Below are positions 33,846-43,440 of a stretch of 64,000 bases of DNA, one piece after another (the stretch's first letter is position 1; each line of letters starts with the position of its first letter). The notes below the pieces were generated by a model. It saw nothing but the letters and a program-made list of their open reading frames with translations. It was not told the origin of the DNA and did no database searches. The DNA comes from Rhodospirillales bacterium (lineage in GTDB: Bacteria > Pseudomonadota > Alphaproteobacteria > Rhodospirillales > Casp-alpha2). The stretch spans positions 1 to 64,000 of the forward strand of contig JABJGO010000066.1 of assembly GCA_018662225.1 (NCBI GenBank), given 5' to 3'. The position numbers and the translations under genes are program-made.

Positions 33846-34601
33846 ATGGATGTGAGCATGGAACAGAAACAAGCGGGCGGCGCGCCCTTTTATGTGGCGG
33901 CGAGAGGGCCGGGCCACACCGCCCCGGACCTTCCGACCTGGGCCAGCTCTGAGGATGGTGTCATCAAGTTCGCACCAGCGCAGACGGTGGCCCAGGCAGT
34001 GGAATATGTTCCCGTACCCCACGTGCCCGGCGCCTTTCAGTTGTTGAATGTACTGAGTACGGGTGAGTGTGATCAGTTTCTGGAAATTGCCGAGGTGCTG
34101 GGCTTTCATGGCGATGCGCCCGTTTCGTTACCGCGCAGCGTGCGCCACAACGATAATTTCAACTGGATCGTAGATGCCAGCGTGGACGGCCCAATCTGGG
34201 ACCGGGCAAAGACGTTCTTCGAGCCCTCTACTTTTGATGGCACACAAGCCTTGGGCCTCAACGGCCGTTTCCGGTTTTACCGCTATTCGGAAGGTGATTA
34301 CTTCAAGCCCCATACAGATGGTGCATGGCCCGATAGCCGGGTTCTGGATGGCCACCTTCAGATGGATACGCGGGACGGCTGTTTCAGCCAGATGACGTTT
34401 TTGATTTTCCTGTCGGGTGACTACGAGGGCGGACGAACCTTGTTTCAAACCGGACCGGATACCATGTCAGCGGTCTCCACGCCCAAAGGGGCTGTGCTGG
34501 TATTCCCGCACGGCATGCACCCCGACCACTGCGTGCACGCAGGCGAGCTTATCCAATCAGGGCAAAAATATATCATCCGTACTGATGTGATTTACGGCTA
34601 A
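33846..34601 (+). CDS. 2-oxoglutarate/Fe(II) oxygenase, prolyl 4-hydroxylase-like
   Basis: This 251-residue double-stranded beta-helix enzyme has an HxD dyad in YFKPHTDGAW, a distal histidine in the HPDHCVHAGE stretch, and the 2-oxoglutarate-binding arginine in KYIIRTDVIYG. FRFYRYSEGDYF is a P4H-domain signature. The substrate is unknown. It starts at ATG 33846 (or ATG 33858; neither has a strong ribosome-binding site) and converges with gshB. It splits the comM-gshB pair found adjacent in many relatives, which suggests an accessory insertion. Confidence 0.85.
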   Translation: MDVSMEQKQAGGAPFYVAARGPGHTAPDLPTWASSEDGVIKFAPAQTVAQAVEYVPVPHVPGAFQLLNVLSTGECDQFLEIAEVLGFHGDAPVSLPRSVRHNDNFNWIVDASVDGPIWDRAKTFFEPSTFDGTQALGLNGRFRFYRYSEGDYFKPHTDGAWPDSRVLDGHLQMDTRDGCFSQMTFLIFLSGDYEGGRTLFQTGPDTMSAVSTPKGAVLVFPHGMHPDHCVHAGELIQSGQKYIIRTDVIYG

Positions 34602-34610
34602 CGCCGGATC

Positions 34611-35552
34611 TTAAGCCAGCTTGCCTTCAATGGCGTCCCAGATGGCATTTTCCAGACTAACGCCGTCATAGCGTCCGATTTCCTGCAAGCCCGTGGGAGA
34701 GGTCACGTTGATCTCGGTCATGTAATCGCCGATCACATCAATGCCCACGAAAATCAAACCGCGCTCTTTCAGGGCCGGGCCGATCCGTTGGCAAATTTCA
34801 TGCTCACGCTCGGTCAGGGTTGAGGCCACAGCCCGCCCGCCCACATGCATGTTGGAGCGGGCTTCACCCTCTGCCGGTATGCGGTTGATGGCCCCGACGG
34901 GCTCACCATCGATCAGGATAATGCGCTTGTCGCCTTCGCGGACGGCGGGCAGGTATTCCTGCACCATGACCGGCTCGCGCGAGGCTTCGAAGAACATCTC
35001 CAGCAATGAATTCAGGTTCTCATCGCCGGGTTGTAGATGAAATACGCCTGCGCCCCCGTTGCCGAACAGCGGCTTAACGATGATGTCCTTGTGTTTATCA
35101 CGGAAGCTGGCAACTCGCGCCGCGTCCCGTGTAATCAGCGTGGGCGGCATGAGATCCGGGAACTCCATGACAAACAGCTTCTCGGGCGCATTGCGCACAT
35201 GGGTCGGATCATTGACCACCAGCGTTTCCGGGTGGATATGGTCCAGAATATGCGTGGCCGTAATATAAGACATATCGAACGGTGGGTCCTGACGCATGAG
35301 CACCACGTCTACGTCCCGTAAATTCAGCTCGTGTTGTTCACCGAGCGTGTAGTGTGCGCCGTGTTCGCGCTCAACCGTCATGACTTCGGCCTGGCACAAT
35401 ACATTTCCCTGATCCAGCGACAGGCTGGTTGGCAGGTAATGATAAAGCGTGTGACCCCGGCGCTGGGCTTCCAGGGCCAGAACAAAGGTGCTGTCACCGT
35501 TAATATCGACGGTGGAAATATGGTCCATCTGGATGGCGACTTTCAGGCCCAT
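34611..35552 (-). CDS. gshB: Glutathione synthetase
   Basis: GshB ligates glycine to gamma-glutamylcysteine with ATP. The 313-residue ATP-grasp protein has the N-terminal [34 protein letters not shown], the ATP-binding [14 protein letters not shown], and the C-terminal [22 protein letters not shown] with Mg2+ ligands. It lies 21 bp after the TPR/SirB1-type gene on the minus strand. GshA is not in the window. Confidence 0.97.
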   Translation of the reverse strand: MGLKVAIQMDHISTVDINGDSTFVLALEAQRRGHTLYHYLPTSLSLDQGNVLCQAEVMTVEREHGAHYTLGEQHELNLRDVDVVLMRQDPPFDMSYITATHILDHIHPETLVVNDPTHVRNAPEKLFVMEFPDLMPPTLITRDAARVASFRDKHKDIIVKPLFGNGGAGVFHLQPGDENLNSLLEMFFEASREPVMVQEYLPAVREGDKRIILIDGEPVGAINRIPAEGEARSNMHVGGRAVASTLTEREHEICQRIGPALKERGLIFVGIDVIGDYMTEINVTSPTGLQEIGRYDGVSLENAIWDAIEGKLA

Positions 35553-35573
35553 GCCTGTGACTCCCTAAAGCAA

Positions 35574-36455
35574 CTATTGTGGCGGTCGTTGCCGCAGCTC
35601 TTGCAACAACACAGTGGCGGTGTAGCGGCTGGGACCGTCCGTATCAAGCCGCAGATATTCTTCAAGGGCTGTAATCGCCTCGTCAATCTGTTCCAGTCGC
35701 ACATGAATCATCCCGGCCTCACGCCACAGCGACGCTTCAGCGGGCGAAAACAGCAGCATGGTATCAATCACCCTGAGCGCCGCATCAAATTCCTGGGCGT
35801 GCAGGTGTCGTACTTTCAAATTATTTTCCAGCCGCATGAGAATGCCGCGATTTCCAAGCTCCCGGTAATGTTCGGGCGCCAATTCCACATCGTTTCCCAT
35901 GGTCAGTTTCAGCACATCGCGCAGATCGTGGGTCTGCATGACAGCACCGCCATCAAAGGGGTTCAGTATGGCACGCTCGCCGTCGATTTCAATGCGTACC
36001 ATAAAGCGACCCGGAAAATCGATTCCGCTGGCTAGCCATCCTTGCGCGCGAGCGCTGTGAATATAGAGAATACCCAGCGCCACCGGCAGACCGGCCCGAT
36101 CGTCAATTACCGCCATCAGGTTGGCAGCGGTCAGATCGTCATAGGTATCTTCGTTGCCGCCATATCCGTAGCGCTTGCCCAAAATCTGACCTAACGCATG
36201 GGCGGCCGTTTCCACGTCGGGCTGCCTGCCAGCAAACACGCCCACATCTTTGGCAAGTATGTCCAGATGCCGGACGTAGGGGTCGATGGTTTTCTGGCGC
36301 TGCCCGGTACCGGGGCTGATGCAGGCGATATCCAACGCCGCCATGGCCAGGTCAAGTTCAGTATCATCGCAGGACCTAAGCTCTTTCAGGCGGCCTGTCG
36401 CCGCATGGGCAGCACCAGCAGCACTTGCGCCTCTGGCAACCTTGGTATGTTTCAC
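35574..36455 (-). CDS. SirB1 N-terminal (transglutaminase-like) plus TPR protein
   Basis: The 293-residue protein has a transglutaminase-like/SirB1 domain (about 60-190), with DDLTAANLMAVIDDRAGLPVALGILY and DFPGRFMVRIEIDGERAILNPFDGG, then a TPR-type C-terminal region (about 195-285: NNLKVRHLHAQEFDAALRVIDTML and DEAITALEEYLRLDTDG). The Cys that catalytic transglutaminases have is not evident, so it is probably non-enzymatic. The family is often adjacent to haem or envelope genes, with no settled function. It overlaps the BON gene by 4 bp, implying coupling. Confidence 0.85.
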   Translation of the reverse strand: MKHTKVARGASAAGAAHAATGRLKELRSCDDTELDLAMAALDIACISPGTGQRQKTIDPYVRHLDILAKDVGVFAGRQPDVETAAHALGQILGKRYGYGGNEDTYDDLTAANLMAVIDDRAGLPVALGILYIHSARAQGWLASGIDFPGRFMVRIEIDGERAILNPFDGGAVMQTHDLRDVLKLTMGNDVELAPEHYRELGNRGILMRLENNLKVRHLHAQEFDAALRVIDTMLLFSPAEASLWREAGMIHVRLEQIDEAITALEEYLRLDTDGPSRYTATVLLQELRQRPPQ

Positions 36456-37036
36456 GTACCGGGATCTTTCACCCTCACATGGGAAATAACCTTGCGTACC
36501 CGGTCAATGCTGTATGCGTGACCCATCACCCGATCCAGTTCAGCTTGATCTTGCGCAATGCCAATCAGATAAATCACAGAATTCACGGTTTCGATGCTGT
36601 AGTTGATCGAGAGGATAGCTTCATCAAATGTCAGCTTGGAACTGAGCTGGGTTGATATCCACGCATCATACGCAAACTCAACCACTCCTTCTTCGGTGCG
36701 GAGCTGAATTTCGTTGATCACATCCTTCACCCCGATCACCGTCCACGCCAGCTTGACGGCATCGGCACGGTGCTGTTCCTCGCTCACCAGCCCGGTCAAC
36801 AGTACCCTGCTTTCGTAAACCTCAATGCCCACATGGGTGGTGAGCGCAGAACTGGCTTCCAGGTAGCTCATCCGGATTTGCGTGGCCAGCTTGGTGTCCT
36901 GAGCAGCGCCTTCGATACCGCGTTCCTGATAGGCGGCAACACCCACCGTCGCGCCACTGGCTACAATCAGACCGGCACAACCGCTGAGCATGATGCCAAC
37001 GACCATGACCGCAATGGGTCCAAACAAACGTTTCAT
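36452..37036 (-). CDS. BON-domain outer-membrane lipoprotein, DolP/YraP-like
   Basis: The 194-residue protein has a signal peptide with lipobox MLSGCAG (Cys20), then two BON domains (about 45-115 and 123-194) with THVGIEVYESRVLLTGLV and NSVIYLIGIAQDQAELDRV. It resembles DolP, an outer-membrane lipoprotein tied to barrier function in E. coli. In E. coli dolP sits in the yraL-lpoA-yraN-diaA-dolP row, and here its neighbours are yraN, rsmI and an LpoA-like gene, with no diaA. It overlaps the SirB1-type gene by 4 bp. Confidence 0.88.
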   Translation of the reverse strand: MKRLFGPIAVMVVGIMLSGCAGLIVASGATVGVAAYQERGIEGAAQDTKLATQIRMSYLEASSALTTHVGIEVYESRVLLTGLVSEEQHRADAVKLAWTVIGVKDVINEIQLRTEEGVVEFAYDAWISTQLSSKLTFDEAILSINYSIETVNSVIYLIGIAQDQAELDRVMGHAYSIDRVRKVISHVRVKDPGT

Positions 37037-37124
37037 CGATTTCGGCTCCTTGTGATCCGCTTCATCTTATTGGCGACGAATCGCTTATCTTAATGGCGAC
37101 AGTAAGGCACTGGAACCTTTTTGA

Positions 37125-37505
37125 TCAACTTTCGCGCCACGCATCCGGAATATGGCAGGGCCAGCGCCACGGCAAAACCAGCACCGCATCAAATCTCATC
37201 TGGCATGCCGCTTCGCCCGGGTGGCGCTGAACGAAAACCTGGGCGGCCCGCGTGATGCGTGATTGTTGTCTCGGGGTGATGGCCTCACGCGCATTCCGTT
37301 CATCGTTTCGGGCCTTGACCTCAACGAAAACAAGACAGTCATGCCGCCTGGCCACGATGTCAATTTCGCCCACCGGCGTGCGGTACTGGCGTTCCAAAAT
37401 CCGGTAACCTTTCAGCCGCAGCGCAAGCGCGGCGAAGCTCTCCGCCATCTGCCCCCTGACCCAGGCCCGGCGTCGGTGGTCCGGTTTTTGTGTGGCCTCA
37501 GTCAT
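37125..37505 (-). CDS. yraN: UPF0102 family nuclease-fold protein YraN
   Basis: The 126-residue protein has a PD-(D/E)XK-like core: GYRILERQYRTPVGEIDIVARRHDCLVFVEVKAR, which carries the E-D-E-V-K set of the restriction endonuclease fold. YraN proteins are probably DNA nucleases or Holliday-junction-like factors of unknown role. The start codon overlaps the rsmI stop by one base. The gene lies between rsmI and the BON lipoprotein as in E. coli. Confidence 0.9.
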   Translation of the reverse strand: MTEATQKPDHRRRAWVRGQMAESFAALALRLKGYRILERQYRTPVGEIDIVARRHDCLVFVEVKARNDERNAREAITPRQQSRITRAAQVFVQRHPGEAACQMRFDAVLVLPWRWPCHIPDAWRES

Positions 37506-38356
37506 CAGTCATCCTTGGATAACAGCAAGGCGCGCTGATAGACCTGTTGCCGTCCGAGACCCGTCGCGTCTGTTACGCTGCGCACGGCATCGCGCACACT
37601 TTGTTCGGCCAGCGCCACACGCAACATGTTATCGATGGCGTCATCATCCAGTGCCGGGCTGGCTTCCGGCGCGGCAACCACGACCATGGCCTCACCTTTT
37701 GGCGCGCCCGCCTCAACGTAGTGGTTGCTCAATTCAGTCAGGGTGCCGCGCCGGGTTTCTTCATACATCTTGGTGATTTCCCGGCTGACAGAAGCCCGCC
37801 GGTCACCCAGCACGGTGGCCATATCACTTAAGCTGGTTGCAAGTCGGCGCGGGCTTTCCATGAAAACCAGCGTGGCCGGTATCGAGGCGATTTCCTTCAA
37901 CGCGTTCAGGCGCGCGCCCGATTTGGACGGCAAAAAACCTTCAAACAAAAATCGATCCGTGGGCAGGCCCGACAGAACCAATGCGCACAGTACGGCGGAC
38001 GCCCCCGGCAGGGTGGTCACATGCAGGCCCTCTTCCAAACAGGCTTGCACCAGCTTGTATCCGGGGTCTGACACCAGCGGTGTGCCCGCATCTGATACCA
38101 GCGCCATTGAATCGCCATTTTTCAGGCGCTCAATCATGGCAGGGCGAACCTTGGCCGCGTTGTGTTCGTGGTATGGCGATAGGGAGATTTTGAGACCATG
38201 AATAGACAGCAGCTTGGCCGTCACGCGGGTATCTTCGCATGCCACAAACTGTACGGTCTTTAGAATATCCAGCGCGCGTAGTGTGATGTCTGATGCGTTG
38301 CCAATAGGCGTTGCGACCACGTATAAGGTACCGGGCAGGGCGGACTGTGATTTCAT
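37505..38356 (-). CDS. rsmI: 16S rRNA (cytidine-1402-2'-O)-methyltransferase
   Basis: RsmI methylates C1402 of 16S rRNA at the 2'-oxygen. The 283-residue protein has GTLYVVATPIGNASDITLRAL, VACEDTRVTAKLL, YHEHNAA, and ALVSDAGTPLVSDPGYKLV, all family signatures. The ATG at 38356 (MKSQSALPGTLYV) is the correct start. The minus strand reads open much further, to 39088, but that region is antisense to the LpoA-like gene. RsmI and the LpoA-like gene are divergent, 55 bp apart. Confidence 0.96.
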   Translation of the reverse strand: MKSQSALPGTLYVVATPIGNASDITLRALDILKTVQFVACEDTRVTAKLLSIHGLKISLSPYHEHNAAKVRPAMIERLKNGDSMALVSDAGTPLVSDPGYKLVQACLEEGLHVTTLPGASAVLCALVLSGLPTDRFLFEGFLPSKSGARLNALKEIASIPATLVFMESPRRLATSLSDMATVLGDRRASVSREITKMYEETRRGTLTELSNHYVEAGAPKGEAMVVVAAPEASPALDDDAIDNMLRVALAEQSVRDAVRSVTDATGLGRQQVYQRALLLSKDD

Positions 38357-38411
38357 AGCGGGTCTTTCCCAGGTTACAGTATAAGGGCTACTCTCAAGGT
38401 TACACAAATAC

Positions 38412-39932
38412 ATGACGAGATATATGATGCAATCTTCCAGCCGCCTTTTTAACAGGACCACACGCCTGTCGTCTGCCCCTGTTGTGGCGGCGGTGTTTGT
38501 GTCGCTTATATTTTTATCGGCCTGTGAGCAAAACCTAATTCGCCTGCCTGGCTCCATGTCGTCCAGTAACAGCAATAACACAGCGGCATTGCCACCTGTA
38601 TCCGGCCCTAAGTACCCAGAGGCTGAAACGTCAACCGGCGCTGGTGCTGGCACCACGCCGGATGCTGTGGTCAGCAATTCTGAAGCCGACTGGCGCAAAA
38701 TGCTGGAACCATACCTGACGCAGGAAACACCGAAACTGAACCAGCCCGTTATGCCGCCAGCGATTTCGGCACCGGTGCTGACACCCATCGGCGCGGGCAC
38801 CGTGCGGGCTGGTATTCTGCTACCCCTAAGTGGTCCCAATGCGCCATTGGGCATGGCCATGTTGAACGCGGCGCAAATGGCGCTGTTTGATTTCGCGGAT
38901 GCGGATTTCGAATTGTTGCCCCATGATACGGCGGGCCAACCGGAGCAGGCTTCCTTTGCTGCCACCATGGTCATTGGTGATGGCGCCAGCCTGATGGTTG
39001 GGCCGCTGTTGTCACGCTCTGCCCACGCCGTTGGTCCCATATCACGTGCAGCCGGTGTGCCGGTAATTGCCTTTTCCAGCGATAGCACCGTGGCCGGTGA
39101 CGGTATTTATTCGCTGGGGTTCCTGCCCCGGAACGAAGTGGACCGGGTTGCTGCATTTGCCATGAGTCAGGGCCTGCGCCGGTTTGCCGTATTGGCCCCG
39201 GGCGATCCGTATGGCGAGGCTGTGGTCGAGGCATTCCAGGCCGCCCTCACCCGGTATGGCGGCACACTGGTGCAGGTGGCCACCTACCATCGCAGCGGTG
39301 CCGACATCGATGGCGTGGTCAAGGAGCTGGCCGACTATGAGGTTCGCCGGGCGGCCCTGTTACGCGAACGAAAATTACTGGAAGGCATGGAAGATGAGCT
39401 GTCTTTGAATGCCATGAAGCGGTTAGAGGTTATGGACACGCTGGGCGACTTGCCCTACGAGGCGCTACTTTTGGCCGACGGTGGAGATCGCTTGCAGCAG
39501 GCCGCAGCGTTGTTACCGTTTTATGATATCGATCCACGCAAGGTTCAGATCCTGGGCACGGGACAATTGGATACACCGGGCATCGGCGCGGAACCGGCCT
39601 TGGTGGGTGCCTGGTTTGCGGCACCGCCGCCGGATGCGCGGGCAAAATTTCAACGCCGCTACGAACAAACCTACGGCAAAAAGCCACCGCGCCTTGCGAC
39701 GCTGGCCTATGACGCGACAGCGCTGGCCGCTGTGCTGGCCCGAAGCGGCAATCCGTATCCTTACGGACCGGAATCCATGCAGCAGTCCAGCGGATTTGCC
39801 GGTCGTGACGGCCTGTTTCGATTTGCACCGGATGGTACCGCTGATCGGGGCCTTGCCGTGTTGCAGGTTGAGCCGCGTCAGAACGTGGTGATCAATCCAT
39901 CGCCCGTCAACTTTACTGCCCTCGTTAACTAA
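38412..39932 (+). CDS. LpoA-like penicillin-binding protein activator lipoprotein
   Basis: The 506-residue protein has a signal peptide with lipobox IFLSAC (Cys38), a Ser/Pro/Thr-rich linker (about 45-125) and a periplasmic-binding-protein-like C-terminal domain (about 130-500) with GTVRAGILLPLSGPNAPLG, VIAFSSDSTVAGDG, and FAVLAPGDPYGEAV. This is the YraM/LpoA form that in gammaproteobacteria activates PBP1a; an equivalent role here is inferred. It is divergent from rsmI and convergent with hemW, 10 bp away. Start codons at Met5/Met6 are also possible. Confidence 0.85.
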   Translation: MTRYMMQSSSRLFNRTTRLSSAPVVAAVFVSLIFLSACEQNLIRLPGSMSSSNSNNTAALPPVSGPKYPEAETSTGAGAGTTPDAVVSNSEADWRKMLEPYLTQETPKLNQPVMPPAISAPVLTPIGAGTVRAGILLPLSGPNAPLGMAMLNAAQMALFDFADADFELLPHDTAGQPEQASFAATMVIGDGASLMVGPLLSRSAHAVGPISRAAGVPVIAFSSDSTVAGDGIYSLGFLPRNEVDRVAAFAMSQGLRRFAVLAPGDPYGEAVVEAFQAALTRYGGTLVQVATYHRSGADIDGVVKELADYEVRRAALLRERKLLEGMEDELSLNAMKRLEVMDTLGDLPYEALLLADGGDRLQQAAALLPFYDIDPRKVQILGTGQLDTPGIGAEPALVGAWFAAPPPDARAKFQRRYEQTYGKKPPRLATLAYDATALAAVLARSGNPYPYGPESMQQSSGFAGRDGLFRFAPDGTADRGLAVLQVEPRQNVVINPSPVNFTALVN

Positions 39933-39942
39933 GTGGGGCTCG

Positions 39943-41136
39943 TCAACTAAGCAACTTGGCAATTACCGCGTTGAGCCGCATCCACCCATCGTTGGTGGCG
40001 CGCAAACCCTGATCATCCAGCACCAGAAACCCGCCATCGGTGAGAACCCTGAGGTTATCCGCATCCAGCGCATGTTCAAACGTCTGTCCGGTGGCTCTGA
40101 CGAAATCATCCCGCGATAAGCCCTGTCGAAGGCGCAGGCCCATAAGAACGGCTTCATCAATGCGTTCACTTGTGGGGATGGGTGACGTTTTGGCTGTGCC
40201 GTGCTCTTGCGTCTCTACCTGGTCCAGCCACCGTGCCGGGGTGTGAATGCGGTAGTGTGACGTCCACTGTTTATCCTGATCTTGCGTGCGCGCCCGTGTA
40301 CGCCCGTGGGCACCGGGGCCAATGCCCACATGGCCACCGCCCCGCCAGTACAGCATATTGTGGCGGCATTCCGAACCCGGTTTGGCGTGGTTGGAGATTT
40401 CGTATGCGGGCAGGCCTGCGCTATCCAGCACATCGTTTGTGACATGGAACAGGGCCTCAGCCGTTTCTTCGGGCGCGGCGGGCACACCGGACCTGGCAAA
40501 GGGCGTGCCGCTCTCGATAGTCAACTGATAAACGGATAGGTGGTCACCGCTTAAGGTGATGGCTTCGCTCAACTGCTTCCGCCACTGATCCGGCTCGTGG
40601 TCGGGATAGGCATAGATCATGTCGAATGAATAGCGTGGGAAGATGGACCGCGCACAGTCAATGGCGGCTCTGGCTGATTTGACATCGTGCAGGCGGCCCA
40701 GAAATTTCAGGGCCTGATTATCTAGCGATTGCACACCAATGGAAACCCGGTTGACGCCCGCCTCCCGGTACCCTTGAAAGCGGCCTACCTCTACCGATGA
40801 CGGATTTGCTTCCAGTGTGATTTCCACATCGCCTGCGACCGGATAAGCGGCGCGGATGGCATCCAGCACCGCAGCGGTGGTTTCGGGCGGCATCAGCGAC
40901 GGGGTGCCGCCGCCAAAGAAAATACTGGTGACGACCGGGCGCTCGGGTAGCTCGTTTGCGGTCCACGCGATCTCACGGGCATAGGCGCGAACCCATGCGT
41001 CATGATCGATGCTCTCGCTCACATGGCTGTTGAAATCACAGTACGGGCATTTGGATTGGCAGAAGGGCCAGTGTACATAGACACCAAAGCCCGGCCCGGC
41101 CTTGTCAGCGTTGCCTGTATCGTCACATACCTTCAT
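39943..41136 (-). CDS. hemW: Radical SAM haem chaperone HemW
   Basis: The 397-residue protein has the radical SAM cluster motif CQSKCPYC with the HemW signature GFGVYVHWPFC, the glycine-rich SAM loop FFGGGTPSLMP, and the HemW-specific CRHNMLYWRGGGHVGIGPGAH, which sets it apart from coproporphyrinogen oxidase HemN. HemW binds haem and delivers it to acceptors. ATG 41136 lies one base after the rdgB stop, so they are coupled; an ATG at 41187 would extend into rdgB. Confidence 0.93.
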   Translation of the reverse strand: MKVCDDTGNADKAGPGFGVYVHWPFCQSKCPYCDFNSHVSESIDHDAWVRAYAREIAWTANELPERPVVTSIFFGGGTPSLMPPETTAAVLDAIRAAYPVAGDVEITLEANPSSVEVGRFQGYREAGVNRVSIGVQSLDNQALKFLGRLHDVKSARAAIDCARSIFPRYSFDMIYAYPDHEPDQWRKQLSEAITLSGDHLSVYQLTIESGTPFARSGVPAAPEETAEALFHVTNDVLDSAGLPAYEISNHAKPGSECRHNMLYWRGGGHVGIGPGAHGRTRARTQDQDKQWTSHYRIHTPARWLDQVETQEHGTAKTSPIPTSERIDEAVLMGLRLRQGLSRDDFVRATGQTFEHALDADNLRVLTDGGFLVLDDQGLRATNDGWMRLNAVIAKLLS

Positions 41137-41137
41137 G

Positions 41138-41746
41138 TCAGGTCGACTGAAAACAGGCCGCGACCATCTGATTGAACGCATCAGCACGGTGGCTCATGGC
41201 ATGTTTTTGGGCGGGGTCCATTTCTGCAAAGGTCTCTAAATGCCCGTCGGGAACGAAAATGGGATCGTACCCAAAACCCTGATCGCCGCGTGCCGGCCAA
41301 TTTAGCTGGCCATGAACGGTGCCTTCGAAGTTTTCAACGTGACCGTCCGGCCAACACAGCGATAGTGCGCAAACGAAGTGCGCTTTGCAGGTTTCAAAAT
41401 CGGCCGCTGCTTCTTTGATCTTGTCCATGGCCATGCCGAAATCTTTGTCCGGCCCAGCCCAGCGGGCGGAAAAGATACCGGGCGCACCCCCCAGCACATC
41501 CACGCACAGGCCCGAATCATCGGCCAATGCCGGACAGTTTGCAGCCGTTGCGGCGGCGCGGGCCTTAATAACCGCGTTCTCCACAAACGTCTCGCCGGTT
41601 TCCTCAGGCTCAGGTAAATTCTGATCGCCCGCGCTGGAAACAGACACACCAAAAGGTGCCAGCAATTCACGGATCTCCCGCACCTTGCCCGCGTTATGGC
41701 TGGCAATGATGATCTGTTTTTCGGTGAAGGCGCGGCGCGATGTCAT
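41138..41746 (-). CDS. rdgB: RdgB/Ham1 XTP/dITP pyrophosphatase
   Basis: RdgB hydrolyses ITP, XTP and dITP to keep deaminated purines out of DNA. The 202-residue protein has [54 protein letters not shown] and [12 protein letters not shown]. All are diagnostic. It overlaps the rph stop by 4 bp and is followed by hemW. rph-rdgB-hemW is a standard alphaproteobacterial row. Confidence 0.96.
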   Translation of the reverse strand: MTSRRAFTEKQIIIASHNAGKVREIRELLAPFGVSVSSAGDQNLPEPEETGETFVENAVIKARAAATAANCPALADDSGLCVDVLGGAPGIFSARWAGPDKDFGMAMDKIKEAAADFETCKAHFVCALSLCWPDGHVENFEGTVHGQLNWPARGDQGFGYDPIFVPDGHLETFAEMDPAQKHAMSHRADAFNQMVAACFQST

Positions 41747-42462
41747 GTGATGTTGAGCGCTTCCCGCTGTAGGACGGTCAGCTCGTCTATGCCCTTGCGG
41801 GCCAGCGCCATCATTTGATCAAACTCGGCCGGGCTGAACGGCTCTTCTTCGGCGGTGCCCTGAATTTCCACAATGCCACCACGTCCCGTGAGCACAAAAT
41901 TTGAATCAGCCTGAGCGTTACTGTCTTCGGGGTAATCCAGATCCAGCACAGGTGTTCCGTTATAGATACCGCACGATACCGCCGCCACTTCGTCCGTCAG
42001 CGGAATGGATTTCAGCAACCCAACCTTCATCAGGTTTTGCATGGCCAGGTGCAGAGCCACATAGGCGCCGGTGATGGACGCGGTTCGGGTGCCGCCATCG
42101 GCCTGGATCACATCACAGTCCACCTTGATCTGAACTTCGCCAAGGGCCGTCAGGTCCGTAATGGCGCGCAATGACCGCCCGATCAGGCGTTGGATTTCCT
42201 GCGTGCGTCCAGACTGTTTGCCACGGGCTGCCTCGCGATCTGTGCGGGTGTGGGTGGACCGGGGCAACATGCCGTATTCGGCTGTTACCCACCCTTTGCC
42301 GCTGTCGCGCATCCATGGCGGCAGGCGCTTGTCCACGCTGGCATTACACAACACATGGGTATCGCCAAACTTAACCAGACAGGATCCCTCTGCGTATTTG
42401 CTGAATCCGATTTCAAGGCTAATAGCACGAAGGGCATCAGGTTCACGACCAGAGGGTCTCAT
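41743..42462 (-). CDS. rph: Ribonuclease PH
   Basis: RNase PH trims the 3' end of tRNA precursors with phosphate. The 239-residue protein has the RNase_PH N-terminal [41 protein letters not shown], and the C-terminal [20 protein letters not shown]-type segment. ATG 42462 is preferred: GGAG stands 6-9 bp before it, whereas the upstream ATG (42474) would overlap that site. Divergent hrcA usually lies close by in relatives; here about 3.4 kb separate them. Confidence 0.96.
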   Translation of the reverse strand: MRPSGREPDALRAISLEIGFSKYAEGSCLVKFGDTHVLCNASVDKRLPPWMRDSGKGWVTAEYGMLPRSTHTRTDREAARGKQSGRTQEIQRLIGRSLRAITDLTALGEVQIKVDCDVIQADGGTRTASITGAYVALHLAMQNLMKVGLLKSIPLTDEVAAVSCGIYNGTPVLDLDYPEDSNAQADSNFVLTGRGGIVEIQGTAEEEPFSPAEFDQMMALARKGIDELTVLQREALNIT

Positions 42463-42547
42463 ACAGGGCTCCATTTTATATTTGAGTGGTGATACTTGTT
42501 AGCGGGAACCTATCGTGTGGACGGTAAGGCGTAAAGACATGGTGCGT

Positions 42548-43339
42548 TCAGGCGTCACGCTTCTCTGAACGGGACCCAACCTCATCGTATCGATTGGCCC
42601 ACGCGCTGATAACCTCTGCCACATAATAGGCGTCAGCCCGGTTTGTCAGCATGTGATCTGCACCATCCAGGGTGACGAAGCTTTTAGGATGCCGGGCGGC
42701 TTCGTATATGTGCCGGGCATTTTCAATGCCTACCGTGCTGTCGATGGGGCTGTGAAAGATCAAAAGAGCCTTTTTTAAATTGGCAACGCATTTGCTGAGT
42801 TGGTGGCTCTCGATATCGTCCAGAAAGGATTTTTTGATGCGGAAAGATCGCCCGCCAATGGTAACGTCTGCTTCGCCCTCATTCTCAATCTCGCTCCGGT
42901 GGTTAGCAAAATGATGCGCCACGTGTTCCGGGTCCGATGGTGCGCCAATGGTACAGACGGCCCGCGCTTCGGGGATTTGACCGGCAGCGGCCAGAACGGC
43001 GGCTCCGCCCAAACTGTGCCCAATCAAAACGCTTGGCGCATCGCGTGTGTCGCGCAGATAAGATGCAGCGGTAACAAGATCATCCACGTTGGATGAAAAC
43101 GTCGTATTGGCGAAGTCCCCTTCGCTGTCGCCGAGGCCGGTAAAATCAAAACGAAACACCGCGAACCCCCGCAGCCACAAGGCCTTGGCAATGCGGGCAG
43201 ATGCCAGCACATCTTTCGATCCGGTAAAACAATGGCCAAAAAGGATATAGCCACGTGGTACGCGGTCATCAGGCGTATCAAGTCGGGCCGCCAGCTTCAG
43301 GCCCTGTTCGTTGGAAAAACTCAGATTTTCCTGAGTCAT
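42548..43339 (-). CDS. Alpha/beta-hydrolase
   Basis: The 263-residue protein has an alpha/beta-hydrolase fold with the oxyanion segment ILFGHCFTGSKDVLASA, the nucleophile elbow VLIGHSLGGAAVLAAA, the acidic HSPIDSTVG and the terminal histidine in LDGADHMLTN. It resembles the hydrolase half of alpha/beta-hydrolase-OsmC proteins and may act on peroxides, esters or acyl substrates; the actual substrate is unknown. It belongs to a three-gene minus-strand set (hydrolase, DMT permease, dehydrogenase) placed between rph and hrcA. Confidence 0.86.
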   Translation of the reverse strand: MTQENLSFSNEQGLKLAARLDTPDDRVPRGYILFGHCFTGSKDVLASARIAKALWLRGFAVFRFDFTGLGDSEGDFANTTFSSNVDDLVTAASYLRDTRDAPSVLIGHSLGGAAVLAAAGQIPEARAVCTIGAPSDPEHVAHHFANHRSEIENEGEADVTIGGRSFRIKKSFLDDIESHQLSKCVANLKKALLIFHSPIDSTVGIENARHIYEAARHPKSFVTLDGADHMLTNRADAYYVAEVISAWANRYDEVGSRSEKRDA

Positions 43340-43440
43340 GATTTATTCTTATCCCCCAAGGATGCCGATGTACGCGCTCACCCATTATGACCAAGACGAC
43401 AGATTGATGCCAGCGTTACCGAGGCACGGTATCGGCAACG

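Noticed and set aside
38357-39088. Long N-terminal extension of the rsmI reading frame
   Set aside because: It is antisense to the well-supported LpoA-like lipoprotein gene and shows no RsmI homology; the family N-terminus begins at 38356.
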